Shown piece after piece: positions 12,306-24,242 of a DNA stretch of 64,000 nucleotides (position 1 is its first letter; each line of letters starts with the position of its first letter). Below the pieces are notes generated by a model. The model had not been told where the DNA came from. It made no database searches and saw only the letters and a list, made by a program, of their open reading frames with translations. The stretch is from Cryptomeria japonica (Eukaryota; Streptophyta; Pinopsida; Cupressales; Cupressaceae): assembly GCF_030272615.1 (NCBI RefSeq), contig NC_081413.1, positions 716,493,867 to 716,557,866 on the forward strand, in the 5' to 3' direction. Both the position numbers and the translations under genes were made by a program.

Positions 12306-13635
12306 TAATAGTGTTAGAATATTGGCAAGAGAAAGACTCAAAGAATTGTTGTTATTTGGATTTTTGATAAATGAACATTGAAGTTATGGTGTTTTTGCTC
12401 AATCCTTAATGCTTGTTGCATGGTTCTCTTATCTTCTCAAGCTAATCTTTTGATGATAGTTCAAGTATTAGATTACATGATGGAATGTTGTATTTGATAT
12501 GCTATGAAGCTCAATTATACATACCACTAGCTTTCTTGTTGATTGTAAGCTAGCCTTGTGTGGTCAACTAGCGCATTTAAAAGTGTTTAAGTTTGATTAT
12601 TGCTTAATCATTGATATGCATTCAATTGATGGTGTCTATGGTTAGGAGTGATTTGAAAATTTTCAAACATCCTTGGAAGGTTGCACTATTTCTAGTGGAG
12701 TTGTTCATGTATGGCGATGCAATAACTAGTTGAGTTTCACTTGTGTCATTTCTTCATCCATTCATCCTAGAGTAGCTTAGAATTCCTCTAAACCCTCATC
12801 TTTTACCCCCTTTTTTTTAATAATCACTTAGTAGTTTTAGGAAGAAACCTCATTGCATACCATCTGCTAATCAATTGTTAAATATTTTCAAACCATAAAT
12901 GCCCTTTGATGAAACAGTAATCACAACGACCAACTAGGCTTATCCACGCGTAGTGATCCTACATACACGAACCTTGGAGTCTTTTTGGGTGATCCTTAAG
13001 CCTAATCTTCCACATCCAAAATATTTTGTTCAAGAGAGGGTAAGATACTTTGGTATTTTATTTTGAGTTTGCATGTGCCTAGTGAACACATCAACAGGTA
13101 GCACCCTTGTTTTACTGATTTTTAACTCAAAAACATATCATTGAGAAACTTATCACAATATTGTCCTATCGTATCACTCAACCTTGAATGTATAAGCAAG
13201 GTCTATTGTACATCATGTAGAAGTTATATCATTGATCCATTATTGATTATTGTATATTATGGCATCCATATCAATAAATCTATCCTCTTAATCTACTCTT
13301 GTGGAAGGCTACCTTTTTTTTCGCAAATCAGCTCTTACATTATGCTGGATAAAAATGCAAATCTGTCACATTTTTATAAAGTAAATGATCATCACAAATA
13401 TATATTTCTTAACATTGACCACCTCAAAGTGATATTTATATTTTATATTTCAAAATGATGTAAACTAAAATATAGAACTATTAATGAAGTTTATATTTTT
13501 AATTTTTTAACATTTTAAAAGTTGGATATTTTTTATAAATTCAAGAGAAATTTTTGAAGTGCTAAAAATTTCATTAAAAAAGCAAGATCAATGGGACGTT
13601 GAAAAAACGAGCAAGCCATTTTTTTTCTTTGATTT
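12306..13635. other. No gene seen; probable old LTR or flanking sequence
   Basis: Only short chance ORFs occur. The sequence up to about 12810 reads like LTR or untranslated DNA following the promoter-like block. After 13460 it becomes strongly AT-rich with A and T runs. Confidence 0.4.
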
Positions 13636-13673
13636 TTTTTTCTTCACGTAGATTACTTTAAAATATAATGCAT
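13636..13673 (+). repeat. 38-bp direct repeat, copy 1
   Basis: The core tcttcacgtagattacttta and the following aaatataatgcat are repeated exactly at 13796-13833 within AT-rich DNA, 160 bp apart. Confidence 0.85.
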
Positions 13674-13795
13674 GAAAAAAAAATGAATATTTTTTTAAGT
13701 CAAACTTACTCAAAACTAATTAGAATAAATAAAATTCATAATTTTTTTGTAATATTTACTTATTTTTAAGCATGTAAATGCACAAATTATGATAA

Positions 13796-13833
13796 TTTTT
13801 TCTTCACGTAGATTACTTTAAAATATAATGCAT
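13796..13833 (+). repeat. 38-bp direct repeat, copy 2
   Basis: Exact copy of 13636-13673. The sequence on either side differs. Confidence 0.85.
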
Positions 13834-13985
13834 CTAACATCAACTTTTGTAAAAAAAGAATATTTTTTAATAAAATAAAACCCTCTTGGTAATGATTCTC
13901 TCTTCTCATGTACCATATATTTTTCAAAAAAAATAAAAATGTTTTAATATTTATTTTAAAAATTTATGCAATGCAAATCTAATTG

Positions 13986-14118
13986 TGAAAGGTTGTGTCC
14001 ATGTCGAAGGGCATGAATAATAAAGAGTTGCACTCTTTCAAAGGGTGCCAATGATGAAAGGTTGTGTCTCTTTCCAAAGGGCATACATGATGAAGAGTTG
14101 ACCTCTCCCTCACATTGG
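13986..14118 (+). repeat. Two diverged 66-bp tandem units
   Basis: Each unit starts gaaaggttgtgtc and contains aagggcat, gatgaagagttg-like and agttg(ca/ac)ctct segments. A TATA-like gagatataaagg follows at about 14119-14130. This may be the promoter region of another LTR fragment abutting the truncated gypsy-1 LTR. Confidence 0.55.
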
Positions 14119-14244
14119 GAGATATAAAGGAAATGAATAAAAGCCTCGAGTGACATCACCATCAATCAGAACTATTATTAAGTTATATGTAGTAACATCC
14201 TTGTTCTTGGTGGTATGTATAGGGATGTGCTTAATATACATATT

Positions 14245-14921
14245 TATTGAAAAGTGTGCAAGTTAATTTTGGATTTATTGAAATAAATCTTAATTTATTT
14301 AAATGAGAAAAAGGGGGATAAAGAATTAAATGCTTGAAGACTTTGAGGGAAACCATTAAAGGCTTAAGAAGACTCTAGAAGGAAGCCATTAAAGGTTTTA
14401 AAGACTTTAAGGAAAACCATTAAAGGTTTGAGAAGACTCTAGAAGGAGACCTTTAAAGGTTTGAAGACTTTAAGGGAAGCCATTAAAGGCTTGAGAAGAC
14501 TCTAGAAGGAAACCTTTAAAGGTTTGAAGACTTTAAGGGAAGCCATTAATAAAGGTTTCAAGTGGGTGACGATAAATATGATTTTAAATAAATTATTTAT
14601 TTATTTAAAATAGTGGTGTAACTTGCATTTTCTAGAAAGTGCAAGTGGGTGAGGTTTTTAGGGATTTAAATAAATATTGATTTATTTAAATGTGAGAGAG
14701 GGTATTTAATTAAACAAATATGATTTAATTATTTAATTAAAGTCAGAATATGGTTTAAGTGAATTAAATCAAATAAATCAAATAATTTATTTAATTAATA
14801 AGAGAAGAGGGTTAAGATGAATTATTTAAATATTAATTTAATTAATTGTTGATAGATGGTTAAATAATCAAATAAATACTAAGTATTCATTTAATTAAGT
14901 GGACAGATTTGGGTGTCTACA
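14245..14921 (-). repeat. Gypsy-1 3' LTR, partial
   Basis: It matches 33885-34456, beginning near aaaagtgtgcaag and ending gggtgtctaca (minus-strand start TGTAGACACCC). It lacks the 900 or so bp that the other LTR has on its inner side. It carries three 64-bp subrepeats where the partner has two. Confidence 0.85.
14333..14545 (+). repeat. 64-bp subrepeats in the gypsy-1 LTR
   Basis: gactctagaa recurs at 14371, 14435 and 14498, each time between gaagactttaaggga-type and ccattaaagg-type segments. In the other LTR the same motif occurs only at 34009 and 34073. Confidence 0.8.
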
Positions 14922-14934
14922 TTTGCCCCTCTTT
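14922..14934 (-). other. Gypsy-1 polypurine tract
   Basis: The minus strand reads aaagaggggcaaa directly before the 3' LTR start TGTAGACACC. Gypsy-2 has the same tract at 47368-47380. Confidence 0.85.
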
Positions 14935-17114
14935 GAGATGGTGTGGTTTATCACATCATTTCAAAGAAAAACAAGCATAGGATGTGCCCTAGCATGCACC
15001 AAGTTGGTGGTTAGGTATTCCCCCTCAAGAGATGGGACAAAATTTTAAAAATTTGGGCGATCTCTCAAAAAATATAAGAAAATTAGGCATGGATATAATG
15101 GAGGATTTGGGAATCAAAGGAGGAGAAGGGTGAGTCAGTGAGTACCCTTAGGTCATGCAGGAGATACAGTGTAAATGTAGTGTTGTGCTTTTGATTGATG
15201 TTGTACAATTGATCAAAATTGGTTGGATAGTCTGGTGCAATCGGTTGAATTTCCCTGGTTGAGTCAAAGCATGATAGTTGATGTCAATTGTTCGCTTGGA
15301 CATGATAAAGTCTGAGTGAGTCAAATTGACCTGATGAGACTTAGACAATTGATGTAATTGCCTGATGAAGTCAAGGTATCTGAAGCAAAATACTCATTGA
15401 GACTTAGATAATTGATGTAATTGTCTATTTTGATTGTGTTTGATTGGTTGATCAATTGATAGTGTTTGCATTGTAGGTTGTTTGTGGTGTTTTCTAGAAT
15501 TAGCATACCTATTGAGACTAGGCAATTGATGTAAATGCCTATTGTAGTCTAGGTGTGTATGAGTTGATGTACCTATGTAGACACAGTAACTTACGTTGTG
15601 TTGCTTATAGGATGACCTAGGTAACATAGGTTACACAACCCCTCCTTTCAGAGATGGACGGTGATGAACGTGGCTTGATTGGTTTGATAGGACACGATGT
15701 AGGGTATGTGATGCTCATGATAGAGATGGGGAGAGTGAGGTGGGGAAGTCAATTTTAGATAGAAGGTATGGAGGACCTAGCACTCATTCCTATGGAAGAG
15801 GATCAAAATAGAGTTATCCGTTGACATGAATGGGGTGTGTATCATTGTACTCAGTCATGATTTTAGGGATAGTCTTCCACACATAGCTTTCTCATAGCAA
15901 CCCTATTCCTTGCATATGCATGCATATAAAATATTTACAATGTATGAGTGATATGCAACAAAATGCAATATAAACAGATGAGATGAAATGGCAATCCATG
16001 GCTTATTCATAATGCTTTATTTCCTCATCGATCATAGTAGTAATGATCTTGGCCGAGGTATCTGAAACCAAGGTTGAGTGTTTCACCTGTAAGAAAACAT
16101 CGTAGACAATGAAAGTTTCCCTCCATTCCGGTTCCTATACAAATGGTCAAGGTATAAGCTATAGTCAGTAAGCCATAGTGATCCATGATATTATTTTTGC
16201 ATATGATCTCATAGCTTAGTGAACTTCCCACGTAGACACCATTAGCACATGCCCTAGAGCTTCATTGGAACAATCCGCAGATAGAAAACAAAAAAAAAGA
16301 TATCATGAACCATCCTGACCACTCTAATCACTTGTGGATATCCTGGAGTAGCATAGGAACCTGATATAAATGCCAAAAATTCAACCAAGTGCCTATTAGC
16401 CAAACATAATTTTCTTGTCAAAGAAATATGGTACCATGTCTTGTTTCTAAAGAAGCATGCTTCCTTGTTAAGACGATTGTGCTCAGATGTTTGATTTGTT
16501 GGTTGATTTGATAGGTGGTCATCGTTTGAGTAGCTCAAAATGTTGTTTTGTCTTTGGAGATGTTTATGTACAAGGAACAAATTTTTTGCATTATTTTTTA
16601 TTGTTTTGGAAGTTTTTGTCATTATTTTGGATTTTTAAATGTTGTGAATATTTTTTGTGTTTTCTTCAGGACATTTTTCAAATGTTTTTGGTATTTTATG
16701 AGATTTTACGAATGTTTTTTGGTATTATTTCAGGACATTTTGAATGATTAACTCAACGAATCACAAGCATGGAGAATCCACTCCCATCATTAAGTTAAGA
16801 ATATTGCTCCCAGTTAAGTGTTGGTATGAAAGCATGACATGGGACACATGAGGCAATAACCTTGATTGTAGATCAATAACAAGCCATGGTATAAATGATA
16901 GATGAATGGATGCAATGGATGTGATCGCAACAAGTTTGAAAGACTATGGAGCCATAGCCTTTACGAAAGGTGCCTATTTACTAGGTTTTCACCACCGTAC
17001 TTACCCAAGGCACCACCAGAGTGGTTTTCACTGTTTGGATGAATGATTTTTCTTTTGTTGAAAACTTTTTCTGATTTTGTTTTCGTATTTTCTGATATTT
17101 GATGAGCCTGATGC
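14935..17114 (-). other. Gypsy-1 region between pol and 3' LTR, no gene seen
   Basis: About 2.2 kb with no convincing ORF on either strand. Three copies of a segment like gagacttagacaattgatgt lie at roughly 15328, 15395 and 15512. Blocks such as ggttttcacca near 16985 match gypsy-2 near 52390. The antisense ORF that gypsy-2 carries here is absent. Confidence 0.6.
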
Positions 17115-19129
17115 TCTACACAACTTATGTATGAAACTTTCTGAGATGCATGTTGTTGATTAGATCTGCCAGTGGTTCTCCTTCTAAAGTTGTTAACTGA
17201 TATGCCCCATATCTAAAGACTGCAATGATGACATATGAACCTAGCCAATTGGATTCAAATTTTCCTCGGTGTTCTAGATTTGGTTGATTGTGAGGATTCT
17301 ATCTGAGAACAAGATCTCCTACTTCAAATGTGAAAGGTTTGACCCTATGATTTTAGCTTATGCTCATGTGTTGCTAATAGGCTTTGAGGTGATTGTAGGC
17401 AGCTTGTTGCTTTTCATCAAGCAGTACCAAGTCCTGAAGATGTGAGACCTGATACTCTTCATCAGTAATCAAATTATGCAAGGAAACTCATAGAGATGGT
17501 AATTCAACCTCAATAGGAAAGATAGCCTCTACTCCATATACAATTGAGTATGGGGTTGCACATGTAGAGGTTCGAATACTAGTCTAATATGCCCATAGTG
17601 CAGGATTCAGATGAATATGCTAATCATGACCCGCATCATTGACTGTCTTCTTGAGGATCCTTGATATGATTTTGTTTGAGGCTTCTGCTTGACCATTACA
17701 TTGTGGGTAATATGGGGTGGAGAAACGGTGTTGGATATGAAACTTCTCACAAAGTTCACAAACATCTTGATTTTTGAAAGGAAGCCCATTATATGTGATG
17801 ATGGACATGGGTACACCATATCGACAAATGATGTAACTGAGGATGAACGAGGTGATCTTCTTGTCAATGACTTGGGTAAGCGGAACAACTTCAATCCACT
17901 TTGTGAAGTATTCTCTAGCGGTAATGATGAATTTATGACCGTTGTATGAAGATAGATGGATTTTACCCAGAAGGTCAAGTCCCCACTGACAAAAGGGCCA
18001 TGGTGTTGTGATAGGTTACAATTCTTGAGTTGGGGCATGTATCAAATCTTCGTGAACTTGGCACTTCTTGCACTTTCTGACAAAGTAGTAGTAGTCTTTT
18101 TCCATAGAGGGCCAATAGTATCTTGCCCACATGATCTCTTTAGTCAATGAAGGGCCACTTGAATAAGCTCCGTAGATACCTTCATGTACTTTTTCTAAAG
18201 CTATGGTCACCTCACCTTTCTCTAGACATCAGAGGAGAGTACCATTGAGAGATCATCGGTATAGGGTTTCAACAATGATGGTGTATCGAGGGGATTGGCG
18301 TATGCAATTTTTTTGTTGGTTGTTTGATTGGTTAGATGGAAGGATTTGATCATGTAGGTAAGCATAAAATTATCCATACCATGGGGAATCAGGACCGATG
18401 AGTTGACATACCATCTCAGATTCTGAGATATCATAAGAAGGGATCCAAATATATTCAACTAAGAACTCATAACATGTTGAATTATATGGTAGATCAAGGA
18501 GAGAGGCTATTGTAGCCATTGCATCTGCAGCTCGGTTTTGATCTCAAGGAATTCACTCAAAAGTGATAGTTGTGAATAGTTCTTTGAAGCTATCAACCAT
18601 TTTCTTGTAAGGCATGAGATTATCATCCTTAGTTTGGTATTCATCATTGACCTATTGGATTACTAGTTGTGCATCATCATAGACCTATAACTCTTTTAAG
18701 TTCCACTGCACGGCCATACGTAGTCCTGTGATCAAGGCTTCATATCCTGCTATGTTGTTCATGCACAGGAATATAAGCCGATATGATTTTGGAATGCTAT
18801 CACCTTGAGGTGTGATGAAGAGAATACCAGCTCCTGAACCATGTCTGGTGTATGAGCCATCAAAATATAACTTCCATTGTCGTGTTGGTAGGACTATGAA
18901 GATTTCCTCATTTGGATAATTTGAGATGACCGGATGGTCTCCTATGAGTGGTGCTTCGACCAACTGATCTGCAATGACTTGCCCTTTTATTTCCTTTCAG
19001 TCCACATACTCTATGTCAAATTTGCTGAGGAGCATAACCCACATTGCCAAATGACCTGTTAGTGTTGCTTACTGAGTCAATACTTGAGTGGATCTATCTT
19101 GGAAATGAGTTGTATCGTGTGTGTCAACA
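17115..19129 (-). pseudogene. Gypsy-1 pol 3' part: second RNase H and integrase
   Basis: Downstream of the copia-1 insertion the minus strand encodes the rest of RNase H, then a second RNase H (WKLYFDGSYTRHGSGAGI at about 18880, AADAMATIASLL near 18510). Integrase follows: zinc region (ARYYWPSMEKDY, CKKCQ at about 18060), core (WPFCQWGLDLLGKIH at about 17985, then SIITYNGLPFK at about 17800), STPYYPQCNGQAEASNK and a C-terminal EVGDLVLR near 17320. The second catalytic Asp is Tyr (TYNG for TDNG). Several stops and a frameshift occur. The extra RNase H between RT-RNase H and integrase is the Tat hallmark. Confidence 0.85.
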
Positions 19130-19134
19130 TGTAG
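19130..19134 (+). repeat. Copia-1 target-site duplication, left (tgtag)
   Basis: tgtag immediately precedes the TG of the 5' LTR. The identical tgtag follows the 3' LTR at 25128-25132. Confidence 0.97.
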
Positions 19135-20019
19135 TGTTGGGAAAAATGGTGTCTCAACCTTGCATTTATGCGAGGTTACTATTTATAGTAAGTTTTTATT
19201 TGAGCACGAAATGGTGCGAAACTCTCCCTGAAGCTTCTGGTTGGCTAGATAAGCATTCCGGTAAAGTTGCGTCGCAAGGTCACAGCTAGTTTTGAAGATA
19301 TTAAAGTTTTCATCTTAGAGGGGTGCAATAAAATGTTTAAACTTAAATTTGGGGACTTTAGAGGCTCCGAAACGCCCTGAAAAGTGGCCGTAACCGGCGA
19401 AGTGGGTTACGAGGTGATAGAGCACTTCGTGAGCTTTCCGGCGCTTCAAACAGTTCGTCAATCGGACACCCGGTTCTCAAGTTATGGCCTCCGGAAGTTT
19501 GTACTCCTAAAATAGGAAAAATAATTTGTATCGGATACATAAATGAGTTGTAAAAGGGAGCGACACGTGTTGATGTGTGCTTTAACATGTCATAGAAGGG
19601 AGATAAGGTCGGCTACACCTTATTGGGTGGTTTTAGCCCATGGTTTTGTAATACCGTTTGACGGTTTCTTGTATTGTATCTCCTATTTATGAGGTGTGTG
19701 AGATAGAGGTTGTGTGTAAGAGTCTCATGGCTATTGAGTTGCCTCTGAATCTCTGTTTAGTGCTACTCCTGCGAAGAGCTTGCTCTGCAAGTATTTTGTA
19801 ATCTATTTTTGATTGCTGAATAAAATATTGAGCTGCTTTTGGAGGGTGGGGTTTTTCTCCCGAAAGGGTTTTCCCCACGTAAATCATTGTGTTGTGGTAT
19901 GAATGCTATTATATCTATTTCCATTTTCTGTAACTGTTGTAATGATCTGAAAAAGTTTTGCATTACCCTCCTCTCAAGGTTAGTGTAGGAAGTTGTTTCC
20001 GCTACTTAACTTCCTTACA
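19135..20019 (+). repeat. Copia-1 5' LTR (885 bp)
   Basis: Starts tgttgggaaaaatgg and ends cttccttaca. A probable promoter is tctcctatttatgagg (about 19679), and a polyadenylation-like gaataaaat lies near 19818. The pair with 24243-25127 is collinear without gaps. Confidence 0.97.
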
Positions 20020-20021
20020 AG

Positions 20022-20033
20022 TGGTATCAGAGC
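20022..20033 (+). other. Copia-1 primer-binding site
   Basis: tggtatcagagc, the exact complement expected for plant initiator-Met tRNA, lies two bases past the LTR. Confidence 0.95.
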
Positions 20034-20142
20034 CTGATCACCTTTGGTTTCAATTGTGGGCAGTTGGGTTTTTTGAACTAATCCAGATTTGAGTGAGAGC
20101 TTGTGCAGAAGACACTTTTTGATCTTGTTGCAGAATATTCAG

Positions 20143-23100
20143 ATGGCGAGTTCGTCAGGGAGAATAGAGGTGGAGAAATTTAATGGAAGTAATTTTGAGA
20201 TGTGGAAGCTGAAGATGGAAGATCTGCTAATAGATCGAGATCTTTGGGATGCTGTTGATGCGAATGTCCAAAGGCCCTCAGATCCTACTGCGGCAGCTCA
20301 GTATGATGTTATGGACCGAAAAGCCAAGGGTCTAATCAGACTGTGCCTGGCAGACTCTGTTCTAATCAATGTCCATGAAGAGAACTCTGCAAAGAAGCTA
20401 TGGACTAAGCTTGGTGAGATGTATCAAGTGAAATCTTTATTAAATCAAATTTTCTTAAGAAAGAAATTGTATTTCTTGAAGATGGAAGAGGGTGGACGAA
20501 TTGCAGACCACCTGGAAGCATTCAATATGATTGTGGCTCAATTAGTATCCGTCGGTGTTAAGATGGATGAGGAGGAGAAATGTTAGATCTTGCTTTGTTC
20601 TTTGCCTGATTCGTGGGATTCTCTTGTTATGGCTATCGGTAGTACTTCTGTTGTTTTGAAATCTGAAGACGTGGTGGGTGCCCTACTCGGTGAAGAGATG
20701 CGAAGAAAGGTATCCATCAGTTCAAAGGAAGCCCTAACCGTTCGTGGAAGACCTAAGGAGAAAGGCAAGAAGAATGAGAAGCGCGGCAAGTCCAAATCCA
20801 AAGGGAGATCGAAATCTCCTGGAAAGTCCAAAGTCATTTGCTGGAATTGCGGTAAACCGGGTCACATCCATAAGGACTGCAAAGAAGAAAAGAAGAAGAA
20901 AAAGAAAAAGTTTGATTCTGATTCTGAGTCCGACAAGGAAGATGGCGATGCATTTATTGCGGCTTTGGCGACTCATGCAGGTAATGATGCCTGGCTAATT
21001 GACTCAGGTGCATCTTTTCATATGACTTCCAATAGAGATTGGTTTTCTGAATATGAAGGATTTAATGGAGGTAAGGTGTACTTGGGTGATGATTCACAAC
21101 TAGACATTGTTGGTCGAGGTAAAGTTAGAATCAGGTTTTCTGATGGTAGAATAAAAAGAATTAATGGTGTGCTGCATATCCCTGGATTAAAACGAAACCT
21201 GTTATCTGTGAGCAAACTGATAGATGCAGGTGTGCAGGTAGTCTTTTCTGAAGCAGGATGTAAGATGATTAAGGGTGCTATGGTAGTTGCTAGAGGTGTC
21301 AGGTTTGGCACTTTGTATAAGCTTGAAGCATACACTATTGAGTGTAATAGCACTTCTGTAAAAAGTAAATCTGCGGATACTTCACTGGAAGATTTGAAGG
21401 TTTCACCTTCAGCAGATGGAAATGGTTTTTGGGTACCTAAGGGTGCTCTTTCGTCTGAAGCAAAGTTACCTGCAGAGAAGACTATGTTATGGCACCAGAG
21501 ACTTGGCCACATTGGAGAAAAGGGTCTAAGGACCTTGAAAAATAAAAACCTTGTTGAAGGTTTGAATGACTGTAATCTTGACTTTGATTTCTGTGAGCAT
21601 TGCATTTATGGAAAACAAAACCGCGTTCAGTTTTACTCTAGTTCTCATAAAACTTGTGGTGTTTTGGATCTTATCCATTCTGATGTGTTTGGTCCAGTAG
21701 ATGTCTCTTCGATTGGAAAATCCACATATTATGTTTCATTTATTGATGATTTTAGTAGAAGGACATGGGTATATTTTCTAAAGAGTAAATCTGAAGTTTT
21801 TAGTCGTTTTAAAGAATTTAAAGCAATGGTTGAGTTGCAGACTGGAAAGAAAATAAAATGTTTGAGAACTGATAATGGCGGTGAGTTTTGCTCTAATGAT
21901 TTTGATAGATTCTGTAAAGACTGTGGAATTAACAGGCAGAAGACAACTCCGTATTCTCCACAGCAGAATGGAGTTGCAGAAAGAATGAACAGGACACTGA
22001 TGGAGAAGGCTAGGAGTATGTTGAGTGGTGCTGGTCTCGAACAAAAGTTTTGGGCTGAAGCTGTTGCCACTGCTTGCTACCTGGTTAACAGGTCTCCTAC
22101 ATCAGCTCTTGTTGATAAAACGCCTATGGAAGCATGGTCAGGTCACAAGCCTTCATTGAGACATCTTAGAGTTTTTGGTTGCGAGGCATATGCACATGTG
22201 CCAAAGGAGAAGCGAACAAAGTTGGAGAACAAGGCTGTGAAATGTATCTTCATCGGGTATAGTTATGGTGTGAAAGGATACAAGCTTTGGGACCCTGTTG
22301 CACAAAAGGTAATTCACAGTAGAAGTGTTATTTTTAGAGAAATTAAGTCTCCTTCTGTTACATTGCAGCCAGAACAGACTAAAAAAGAAGATGTGATTCA
22401 ACTTCCTTCTACACCTGAAAGAGTTGAATCGAGACCCCTAGATAGGCAAGAATTTGAGGAGAGCTCGTCTAGCTCTGAATCTTCAGAAGAAGAGGAAGAA
22501 CCTCCAACTCAGCTTGTTCGAAGGTCTACAAGACATAGACAACCACCTGAAAGGTATTCACCTGATGATTGGAGATGTATTTTTGCTCTGAATACTAGTG
22601 TGGATGAACCGAAATCTGTAGAAGAGGCATTAGGTATGAATGATGCAGAATCCTGGAAGATTGCTATGGAGGAAGAAATAGCAGCTTTGAAAAAGAATGA
22701 TACATGGGATCTTGTACCATTGCCCGAAGGACGAAAACCTGTTGGTTGTAAATGGGTGTTCAAGAAAAAGATTGGTTCAGATGGAAGCATTGAGAAGTAT
22801 AAAGCAAGGTTGGTTGCAAAAGGCTACTCTCAGGTTGAGGGTGTTGATTATGGTGAGATATTTTCTCCTGTTCCAAAAATGACGTCCATTAGATTTTTGC
22901 TTTCTATTGCTACTACTTATGATTTAGAGGTTGAGCAAATGGATGTGAAAACTGCTTTCCTTCATGGTGATTTGGAGGAAGATATTTATATGACACAGCC
23001 GGAGCACTATGTGGTGAAAGGCAAAAGTAATTTGGTCTGTAAATTGAAGAAATCTTTGTATGGCCTCAAACAAAGTCCTAGGATGTGGTACCAGAAATTT

Positions 23101-24186
23101 GATACATATGTGTTGAGTTTGGGATTTGAACGTTCTAAATCAGATCACTGTGTTTATTATAAATCTTATGGTGATCATTTCTTATTCATTGCATTGTATG
23201 TTGATGATATGTTATTCATTGGTAAAGGGAAAGGTATGATTTCAGAACTGAAGTCTCAGCTCGCTGCTAAATTTGAAATGAAAGATCTTGGTGTAGCAAA
23301 GCACATTCTTGGGATGGAAATTAGAAGAGATAGGGCGAACAGAAAGCTATGGCTAGGCCAGAGTAAGTATGTGAATTCAGTGTTACAGAGGTTCAACATG
23401 CATAATTGTAGACCATTGAGTGTTCCTTTTACAGTTGGAACGAAACTATCTGTTTCAGATTGTCCTACATCCCCATTGGAGATGGAAGACATGAGCAGAG
23501 TGCCTTACCAGAGTGCGGTTGGAAGCTTGATGTATGCTATGGTCTGTACTAGACCAGACATTGCCCAAGCAGTGGGAGTACTTTCTAGATATATGTCTAA
23601 TCCTGGTAGAGTTCATTGGGATGCAGTCAAAAGAGTCTTCAGATATTTGAAGGGTACTTCAGAGTATTCTTTGTGTTATCATGGTAATTCAGTTGGAGAC
23701 ATGACTTCCCTTGATATCCATGGTTATGTGGATTCAGATTGGGTAGGTGATATTGATAGCAGAAGATCCACCAGTGCTTATGTGTTTACTTTGTTTGGTG
23801 GTGCAATTAGTTGGATGAGTAAGCGACAGGCTGTGGTTTCTTTATCCACTACTGAAGCAGAGTATATGGCAGCTACTCATGCTTGTAAAGAGGCCATTTG
23901 GCTTAAGAGACTGTGTTCAGATATTGGAATAAAACAAGGTACAGTGACAGTTTACTATGACAGTCAGAGTGCAATTAGCCTAGCTAAGAACCCGACATTT
24001 CATGCCCGGACCAAACATATTGATGTTCAGTATCATTTTGTTAGAGATATGGTCGAAGATGGTAGGGTGAAGCTGGTTAAGGTGGACACTTTGATGAATG
24101 TTGCAGATGCTTTAACTAAGGCTGTGAGCAAAGAGAAGTTCAGATGGTGTTCAGAGTCTATGGGCCTTATGGCCCCTAGCAATTGA
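20143..24186 (+). CDS. Copia-1 gag-pol polyprotein (one in-frame amber stop)
   Basis: The start is the ATG opening MASSSGRIEVEKFNGSNFEM. Gag covers residues 1-230, with a CCHC knuckle (CWNCGKPGHIHKDC) from residue 233. Protease has DSG at residues 287-289 (WLIDSGASFHMT). Integrase has the HHCC region (HQRLGHIG, CEHCIYGK), then D514, D577 (TDNGGEF) and E613, a D,D35E spacing. RT has YVDD at residues 1019-1022 plus QMDVKTAF and YGLKQSPRMWY. RNase H has YVDSDWVGD, EAEYMAA and YYDSQSA. The frame closes at TGA 24184-24186. The sole lesion is TAG at 20584-20586 (codon 148) in gag; CAG to TAG is the simplest origin. All catalytic residues visible are intact. The protein would form particles, cut itself, copy RNA and integrate. 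Confidence 0.93.
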
Positions 24187-24230
24187 TTCATTGTGTTGAC
24201 ATTCCCTTCCGCTCATGCAAGGTGTTCGAC

Positions 24231-24242
24231 AAGTGGGAGATT
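24231..24242 (+). other. Copia-1 polypurine tract
   Basis: aagtgggagatt immediately precedes the 3' LTR start at 24243. Confidence 0.85.

Noticed and set aside
13141-13458. 105-codon ORF on the plus strand
   Set aside because: Composition reflects AT-rich DNA, there is no domain, and no neighbouring coding signal.
16254-16751. Overlapping ORFs near 16.3-16.7 kb
   Set aside because: They sit in the gypsy-1 untranslated region, are T-rich with poor complexity, and have no homologous ORF in gypsy-2.
19358-19963. Minus-strand ORFs that recur at 24466-25071
   Set aside because: They repeat because they lie in the two copia-1 LTRs; no coding function is indicated.
20022-20033. tRNA-like tggtatcagagc (also 38948 and 6051)
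   Set aside because: These are retrotransposon primer-binding sites, not tRNA genes; no cloverleaf surrounds them.
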